A DNA stretch of 64,000 nucleotides, taken from Coturnix japonica. Lineage: Eukaryota; Chordata; Aves; Galliformes; Phasianidae. Location: the NCBI RefSeq assembly GCF_001577835.2, contig NC_029536.1, positions 2,728,001 to 2,792,000 on the forward strand. The letters are read 5' to 3'. The notes beneath the pieces are model-generated. The model was not told the DNA's origin and did not search any database. It saw only the letters and a program-made list of their open reading frames with translations. This document shows, one piece after another, positions 56,115 to 64,000 of the stretch. The stretch's first letter is position 1; each line of letters opens with the position of its first letter. Both the position numbers and the translations under genes were made by a program.

Positions 56115-59100
56115 ATGCAACAGCATCTCCCGCATCTGTTTCTGCTCAGCCCCGCTGCTTTCAGTTCCTCCTGCTGAACCCCTCCCTGCACTGCTGGGCA
56201 GCTCCAAAGGTTTTGTTTGTTAAGGGCATAAATTTGACGAGTCACTCTAGCAAGCCCGGCTAGACCCTGCCAGGCTGCAATGACCTGCTCTCAACCTGTA
56301 CATTAGGAAAAGAAATCCACTAGTTCCCTATTTTGGGAAGAGGGGCAAGAATTAAAATGTCTATTAAACACACTCCAGGCCAACATTTACCATCCTCCCA
56401 TGGATTTTAAGTCCTCTTGGCCAGAGTGACAAGCATGGGAGGGAAGCCTATTCTAGAAGTAAGAAAAAGGCTGAATATAAGAGGAGGTTTGTGCCCAGCT
56501 GCCCTGAAATGCCAGCATCTCCCTGTCAGCAAGGCTATGGTTTACCAGGGGATGAAAATGCCTTATCTCTGCCTCTAAGCTAATGATTCCCACAGGTTTT
56601 ATATAAACAAGTAATTACTTGTTGGCTTATTTACAAACAGCAATTGATTGCACCTTCCATTTAGAAAGTGCCACAAACACCAAAGCTTTCACCAGAGGTC
56701 AAATGCCCCCAACCCTGCAAGTCAGTGCCCAGCAAGGGCTGCTTCTGATAGCCCAAATGAACACAAAAAGCTTTAAAAACAAAAAAACACTTTAAAAAGG
56801 CAACAGTAGCATAGAAAGATGAGAGGTCGCCTGAGTGAACCACACTGCAATGACACAGCTTGGATTAGTTGTAACACTTGTGTGTGTAAAATGACTTTAC
56901 CCCCCCTCTGATCCCATAGAGCAGCCATCACCAGGAGCATCATCTCCCTGCAGCTCCAGAGAAGTATCCCCAGATGCACACCTGAGGCTGGAGCTGGTTC
57001 CTTGGGGTTGGCATTATGGCATCACCGCAGGTTAAACAGGCCTGGAGCTCCCTCTGAATGCAGGGTTTGAAGCCAAATGCTTGGGATTTGGCAAGCACAG
57101 GTGGGTATTAGTCGGACATAACCCAAGGAGATCTAAATACTGTGAATACGCATTTATTTGCAGCCACTACAGAACAAGGGAATTCTGATCGCTGCCCGGA
57201 CAGTTCAGACACTTCAGAGTTGAATAGAAAGATTAAGCTTAACAACCTCATTAAAGCACAGATATCTGGAAGCCAGCAATCCAAAGCTCCCCACAGGCAC
57301 GCTGGCACCAGGAATGAACAGTTTTTGAAGGCAGACTGGCATCCTGCCCCACGAGGGGCAACTGCTGCCTCTAACCTGAAAGAGCTGTCGCCACTTCAGA
57401 GCCATAATCCTTCCCAGGCTCATAAAGGATGGATATCACCAATGGAAGCTCTCCAGAGTGCAGAGAGCAGCTAACAGATGTAGTTTCAGCTCAGCTTACA
57501 CTTGATGAGTTTAAGGCCCTATGACTCTTAAGAAGCACTTGAACCCATCTCATTGACATTGGGCGCCCTTATTGCTAAACCAAGCTGCCTTCAGACAACC
57601 TGCTTACAGGGTAGGAAGCACTGCTTGGAGAAGTGCTGAATGCTGCTGCTCCAGGACTGCAGCTGCACAACTGCAGCAGATGGAGGCAGAAAAACCCAGG
57701 CTGAAGGCCAAGTGTAGAGATGCAGCTTCAACTAAACAGGTAACTCATACGTTACCTTCACTGTTATCCTTAATCACAATATCATGCATACAGATGTTGG
57801 CAGTAGGTTTTAATGCCAGCTAAGACAGATATTTAAGTACAGGGAGATTACTTACCCTCTCCAAAGTGCCAGTCTGTTGATCTCCATCCTACATCCAAGA
57901 CATGATGCATCATTCTGCCACTCCACCTGCCAAGGGCAAAACAGTACCATCAGATTGCTGCATTGCTCCACACTACCTCAGTACCTAGTCTCTCCCCTTA
58001 GAAAGGACTTTCCTTTAACACAACAAAGTCCAGGTTAAGCAGGTAAGGAATTCAGGCTTTCCCCAAAATACATTTCCAGGTATCCTTCAGAAGAGCAGGT
58101 AAGAACAGCAGGACTCTGCAAACATCCACTTCTGCCAAACATAGAAACCATTTGCCTTAAATGCAGCTCTGGCCTGGTAATGGACATAAATACTGCATGT
58201 ACAACAGCATTTATTGTGTTCACAGTTGTATTTATTATATAAAGAATTCATGCCTACTCAACAAGCCCTTTGGCGTTGTCTCATGAGCACTTCCCAGAAG
58301 CGAAGTGTAAGATGGCTGAAATGTAGCTCAAGATCTTCATAGAAACCTGACAAACCACAGTAACCTGTTTTACATCTGCCCTTGTGGAAATAACTTGGTT
58401 GGAGTCTAAGCTGGAAACTTCAGCAACAAGTGAATGGGAAAAGCATCTAACTGATGTGTCATATGCTTGAACAAGTGCCCTCAGTTTATCTCACATACTT
58501 CAGCAGAGATGGATTAACTGTCTGTGTGTATAAACTCAAAGCCTGTGTTATCAGAAGTTAACACAAGTATCAGCTCAGCAAGGGTGTGTTAGCCTGACTC
58601 AGATACCTCTTTATTTGCCATTGTCTGAGAGCATGAAGGCACATTTCATCTGCCAGCTGGACCTGAAATAACAGCTGGGGTCTAAACATATCATTACTTC
58701 ACTCAATGCTGAAGTTTTGCCTGTAGCAACTGAGTGGATGAAGGTTGGAGACCAGGACTCATTAACCACTCAGAACCTGAATGTAAGCCTAAGAGAAGCT
58801 GCCAGTGGAGGACAACCCAATGACCTGACAGCTCAGATACAGATCCAGCTCTCTTGAGCTCCTTTGCAGGCTGTTTCTCCATAGGCTGTCTGCTGGTGCA
58901 GGTGCACATGCCTGCATATGCATACGTTGTAAAGGGTAATTATGGCTAATGAGGTGGGGGTAAAGTCTCTTCGGTTGTACAGCCATTAATCCAGAGCAAA
59001 GTAACTGGTATCAGTGAATACACTGCAGACACAGCCTCCACCACTACCCTTGGAACAACGCAAACATGAAGCCTACTTTAAGCTGAGGAAACATTCAGTA

Positions 59101-62100
59101 ATTCTTTCAATTTAAGTAACAGATTCTACAAAGAGCATCTGTTAGGGATGCTAGACAGCTGTTCAAAGTGAAGCTGTCTGCTATGCCACAGCAGAAAGCT
59201 AAGCTAGCATGGAAGAAAAAGGCATGGAGTAGCACAGTGATCATTTCTATTATTCAATGTCTTGTAAGCCTAAAGAAACCCTTCCAACAAGCCATGCCCC
59301 ATACTTCCATTCTCGATATCATTTCACAGAATGCCAGCTAAAGAACAAGTTTAGCACTACAGAAACCAGATTCAGGATTAGAAAGACCTACATCCTTTCT
59401 CTGGCTGCAAAACTGCTAACTCAGATTTTCAAGGTCTAAAACTGCATGGAAGCAACAAGAGTCTAATAGAAATGTCCCCACAGCAAATTACAGCTGCACC
59501 TACAGTCTGAATATACTCCCATGTCCTCTGCATGTAAACACAGTCCTGTTTCCAATTCATAAAAGACTAGAGAAGAAAATGAATCAGATGAAAAGCTGAA
59601 ACATCTAACTGAGCATTTGACATTAGAAGAAGCAAATAACTGAGCCTGCAATCAGGTGTTAGCAAGTGGAGAGGGGCAGCCTTTAGCACACAGGCTGTTC
59701 TGTCACCCTGACAGCACCATGCCCAGACACTTTTGCTTTATATTTTACATTCATGTTTCAAGTCTGTGTGGGTTCAAGTTATAGGCAGACAAAAACAGGC
59801 TCACAAGTCACCTTCTCTGAATCTCCGGGGCCAGTAAATGTTTTTCTTTAAAGAAAAGGTTATGTGAAGAATGAGCACGACTTTCACCTAACTGCCATGG
59901 AACAAAGTCAGCATGAAACAACTTTCTGTCTTCAGAGCAGAGGAAAAATATCACGTAGAACAAGTACACCTGCCAGCGCTGGGTTTCCTTCTGCCTCACA
60001 TACAATGAAAAAGCAACAAAATGAACTGCTGGAGCTCTGGCAGCAGGAACAGACAGACTGTGATGAGGCAGGAGCCTGCAGAGCTCTGTGAGCCTCCTCA
60101 AACCCTGTGTCCTGTCTGCCCACATCTGGCTGTGCATATGGTACTGCAATTGCCAGCCATGCTGGGTTTGAAAAGACAAATAGTCAGTGAAGATGGTGGA
60201 GGGAATGTATCTATAGATATCTCAGTAGTCATTTATGAAAGCACGTCTCGTGTAAGAGTGAAGAAATATTATACTTAAGATATTTTATTAGAAATATGAC
60301 CTCACAGGCGATGTTCTAATGTAGCAGTTACCCTTACTTACCGTGTGCTAATTAGCTTCCCCCACCAGAACTCAGCAGCTCAGGGTCCATTACACCCATG
60401 CACTGCCTCATTACATAGCCAAAAACCTGTTCAGACATCACCAAGAGCATCATCTCCCAGAAGCTCCTTGTCTCCAAGGACACCAGCAAATTCCTGTTGC
60501 ATTTGGTGGACAATTAGGCCTCACAACAGCCAGTGAATATTTCCCTGCTTTGCAGAAACAGGAAACAGAAGCAGAACAATTAGCAGAAGGAACCATAGTA
60601 ACTTAAGCACAGAGCAAGGGATGAAGATCCGGGACATTGAATGTTTCCTGTAATGACTGAAGCATCTGACTGCTCCATCTGAACAGCCCTATCCACTCTG
60701 ATGTCTTGGAGGCTTTGCTCAGCACAAACAGGATTTCCCTCTGATTGTCTCTCTGCCTGCTGATCAGATATAAACTGAAGCAAGGACACACACATACCAG
60801 CTTTCCATATGCCACACAGCACAAGGCACGCAGAAATAAATACCAGGTGCAGCCATACCTCAATACATCAACATGGCTTGCAAAAGCCCTGCTAGAAAGG
60901 ACTTGTGCCAGATGAACGGAGATGCTGATGGAGCAGATGAAGAGCAGCAAGCTGAAGATCCAGCAATAGATTAAAAAAACATAAGAGGACAAATAGCAGA
61001 CTTTTGTCCTAAGGTCACGAGAGCAGAGTCACAAGAAACTTAAGTCATTCAGTCAACTCCTTTGGGTAAGATGAGGGCTAACCACAGGTCACTCAGATCA
61101 TTAGCATTTCCTCCACTTTCTTAGCGTGCACATCAATACTTGACTTACCTCCTGCAGAAAAGGAGGAGAGAAGGCCTCCATCAATCTCTTGCATGGCTTT
61201 ACATGAAAATACTTTCAAATTCTCTCATTCAATTAATCTTTCCTTAGCATTTACTCTGTCAAACATCCAACAGGGACCGAACTAAGAATAGTAGCCGAGG
61301 TGAAGGACAGCGCTTGCTGGTAGGATTAGCTGGAGCAATTACAGGTAGCAAATCTCTGCTATTCAAAGGTTTTATCATTAAGCAGCAAGAGATATCACTC
61401 TTCTTGGTGAGGGATTTTTCCTTTTTTTTTTCTTTTTTTTTTTTTAATTAGAGGAAGGCTGACAGATCACAGAGCAGCTGCATGCATGCAGCTCCACATA
61501 CAGCTGCCTCCCTCTGCTGGGGGACAGGCAGCCAGCAGCACCCCATGCACATTCATTCCATGGCAGATGTTCCACCAGGGCTGCAGCAGTAAGGATCAGT
61601 GCAGATGCAGGAGTCCTTCAGAAGCACAGCAGGGGGTTGTTCAGTTGCTCATCATTCAGTATTTATTTTGCTGTATGCTTTGCATCTGCAGAAGCAATGA
61701 AACTGCCAACCAGCCAGCAGTGAGGTCCAGTTCAGGTGCCCAGGATGCAGAACTGCATAGGGAGGGAAGTCCGTGCAGCAGCATCTACCATCATACATAG
61801 GCAACAGCACAGGGCCAGCAGTGATGATACGTCTGTCTCCACCCTGGCCACACTTCCTCTACCATTGCTGCAGTACCATGACTCTTCTTGACCATGACTC
61901 CCATGCAGTAAGTGCTTTTCCTAAATCAATCCTTCTCTAAGTTCCTCACCTATTTCTGCAGCTTGGAGCCCATCCAAACAGCACTTCACAGAGCAGCCAT
62001 CAAGAACAGAACTGCAGCAATTCAAAGCTTTTGGAAGCATGCAAGCAGAGGTCTCCGCATCCTTCTTGGCTGCAACTGCAGCCCTTCAGGACACAGAGAA

Positions 62101-64000
62101 AGAGCTCAGCTACAAATCAAGCTGTACAGGCACACAAATGCCAGTGCCTCGTTCACGGTTCTAATGGCTGTTTTTAGATATTGTGCCACACAAGTTGTTT
62201 ATACAACAAAACACACCAACGTTGCCAGTAACTGGGCGCTGCATTAAGAGCTTTGTTACCAGAAGCACTCATCCCATGTAAATCTGAGTCAGCTGCTTAA
62301 AATAGGGAGCCTGAAAATAAACATCAGCTAAGTATTAATGTCATGAATGCTATCTAACAGCAGAAACACATTCATTGCATGTGTGTTCAACTTGGACATT
62401 GTACAGGAATGGTCAGAACAGGCAAAATTTGCTACTGCAAGTTTTCCTCCATCTCAGCTCCCTACAGACTTTGTTTTTTTCCCCATGAAAAGTAATTATT
62501 TTACTAATTAATACAAACTGCACACAAGTTAATCTAAGCAAGTGCCCCCTCTCTTATCTCAATATCATGACTGCAGTATGAGCAGTTAAGAGGTTAACAT
62601 TAACCATTCAAAGGCCTTACCATACCTTCCTGTAACTCCTTCCAGAACCAGGCATCCAAACGCTGCTCTGCCCATAGGTTTCACCGCAGGGAGGTCCAGC
62701 TTGAAAGCAGCACAGCAGGACATCCCCTTTGAGAGCAATCCAGAACTCTGCAGACTGCAGCTGGCCCATCGAGTGCTGGGGTCATCTTCTACCCTGAGCT
62801 GCTTCAGCTGCAGTTCTTCTAGGAGGGGCAGAGCAGGTATTCTGACTGCGCGGCCTGCAGGATGCCACACTCTCTGCAGTAATCATATATTAGTTGGGGT
62901 GGGAGGTGGGCAAAAACGGGCTGTTATGAATTGAAAAAGATTCAATTCCTAGTAGATAAGATGCAGGGATTGCCATTTATCTTGTTGTTTGTCTCAGTCC
63001 AGACACCCTGCGCGTGCTGCAGCAACAACAGTCCAAGTGTCACCTGCACTGCATCAGCAGTTATCCATCTCCCTGCTCTGCACTCCTTTACCACCAGCAT
63101 GCCGCTATGCAATGCGCTACATCCAGCCTTTCAGTCCCCAGAACACCAAAGCATTCTGGCTCAGGCAGCTGCAGAGCAGATGCTGCAGTGGTGGCTCAGC
63201 ACCCAACTTCAGTTCATTGCTTTGCTGCTTCTTCATTACGGCTGTTACTGAAAATTGCTACAATGAAGCCCCTCGAGGAGATGCCCACAGGCAGCACCAT
63301 CCCTCATTGCAACTGAAGGACATCCAGGAAAAGGACACTGCATTCTACTTGCAAACATAGGGCAAGGGACTTGCCAACTCAATTGCTAAATGACTGTGGG
63401 GGGAGCAGAGGACAGGGGTTGGCTGTCACAGTGCTGGCAGCAGCATCTTTCAGTTGTTCCCCCCCCCCCCACTTCCCTGCAATGTCCTTCGCTGAAGAGT
63501 TCAGATAGGGCTTTTGCTGCAGTGCATCAAAGAGAGGGTGACTTGCCAGCAAACCACAAAGAGTTCCCTCCTCTGCACTTCTCCCCCACCCACCCAAGAG
63601 CAGGGAAGCTGACACATGGTAATTGGAGGCTGAAGGACTGCCTCACCTGCCTGCGGGTCCCAGTCCCACTTGTACCACCCCTCTTCTAAACTCCTCCAGG
63701 TGAACTCAAGGATCCTGCTCAGTTTGACCCTCTGTGTGCCATAGCCTCATTTACACGGCTTCTCTGCAGAGCACCTCTTAGCAGCTCCATGGGCAAGAAG
63801 GCCTCAGAGCCAGCATCGTATCCCAGTATTCAGCCTGAGGTCCATCCTCTCATTTGCCCTGTTTGCCTGGAGAGGTCCAAGTGTTGCTCTGAAGCACAGC
63901 AGGCACTCAAGCACTTCCATAAGGAGACAGGCTGCATGTTCTGCTGCCGGCAGCACTGCTGCATTGGCACAACAGTTACTTCTGCCCAAAAAGTAGATTT
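56115..64000. other. Gene-free region right of the MIR34A promoter
   Basis: No coding exon of H6PD, SPSB1 or any other family I know is seen on either strand. The stretch holds a T-rich tract (61418-61446), a C run (63461-63470) and otherwise unique-looking AT-rich DNA. It may be intergenic or a long 5' intron of the next gene. Confidence 0.5.
61418..61446. repeat. Poly-T tract
   Basis: Almost unbroken T run with two C interruptions. It could be a reversed poly(A) tail, but no retroposed body was recognised to its left. Confidence 0.85.

Noticed and set aside
55714-56263. Open frames of 116-131 codons in the 56-kb CpG block
   Set aside because: GC-rich composition removes stop codons. The peptides are low-complexity and match nothing, and the block is better explained as a promoter.
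56115-64000. H6PD coding exons
   Set aside because: Expected from human gene order, but no segment resembling glucose-6-phosphate dehydrogenase or lactonase motifs was found on either strand.

Overview
This looks like nuclear DNA of a bird, most likely a galliform close to chicken. The reasons are compact genes with GT-AG introns, CR1 LINE fragments (the typical avian repeat) and the gene order ENO1 - CA6 - SLC2A5 - GPR157 - MIR34A. The same order occurs on human 1p36 (where SLC2A7 is also present) and, from memory, on chicken chromosome 21. All identifications come from reading the sequence; no database search was run.

Layout. Positions 1-2,650 are gene-free. ENO1 (alpha-enolase, minus strand) has its poly(A) signal near 2,675, coding exons from 3,048 to 11,542, and a noncoding first exon under a CpG-rich promoter at about 14,850-15,200. 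Its 1,302-nt coding sequence encodes 433 residues with all catalytic residues present. An additional exon at 8,502-8,560 duplicates exon 4 in length, phase and sequence and looks like a mutually exclusive alternative. CA6 (plus strand, 18,036-24,553) encodes a secreted carbonic anhydrase carrying a coiled-coil linker and a C-terminal pentraxin domain, 520 residues in nine exons. SLC2A5 (minus, 26,500-33,088) encodes a 519-residue GLUT5-type sugar transporter in twelve exons behind a TATA box. GPR157 (minus, 38,616-44,782) encodes a 335-residue orphan seven-pass receptor in four exons behind a GC-rich promoter.

The right third (45-64 kb) has no protein-coding exon that I can recognise. It holds the microRNA gene MIR34A (minus, hairpin about 49,295-49,404). 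About 6.5 kb upstream of the hairpin is a CpG-rich block (55,750-56,110) containing a perfect two-decamer p53 response element at 55,915-55,934. This is the probable promoter of the MIR34A primary transcript. H6PD, the next coding gene in the human order, is not visible and probably lies beyond the right edge.

The genes do not form an operon-like unit. They are a conserved vertebrate synteny block: a housekeeping glycolytic enzyme, a secreted enzyme, an epithelial sugar transporter, a signalling receptor and a p53-controlled microRNA. Repeats are sparse: three CR1 copies plus one or two short CR1 scraps, a GGGAT pentanucleotide array, a T-rich tract and small tandem duplications. No retroviral element was recognised.
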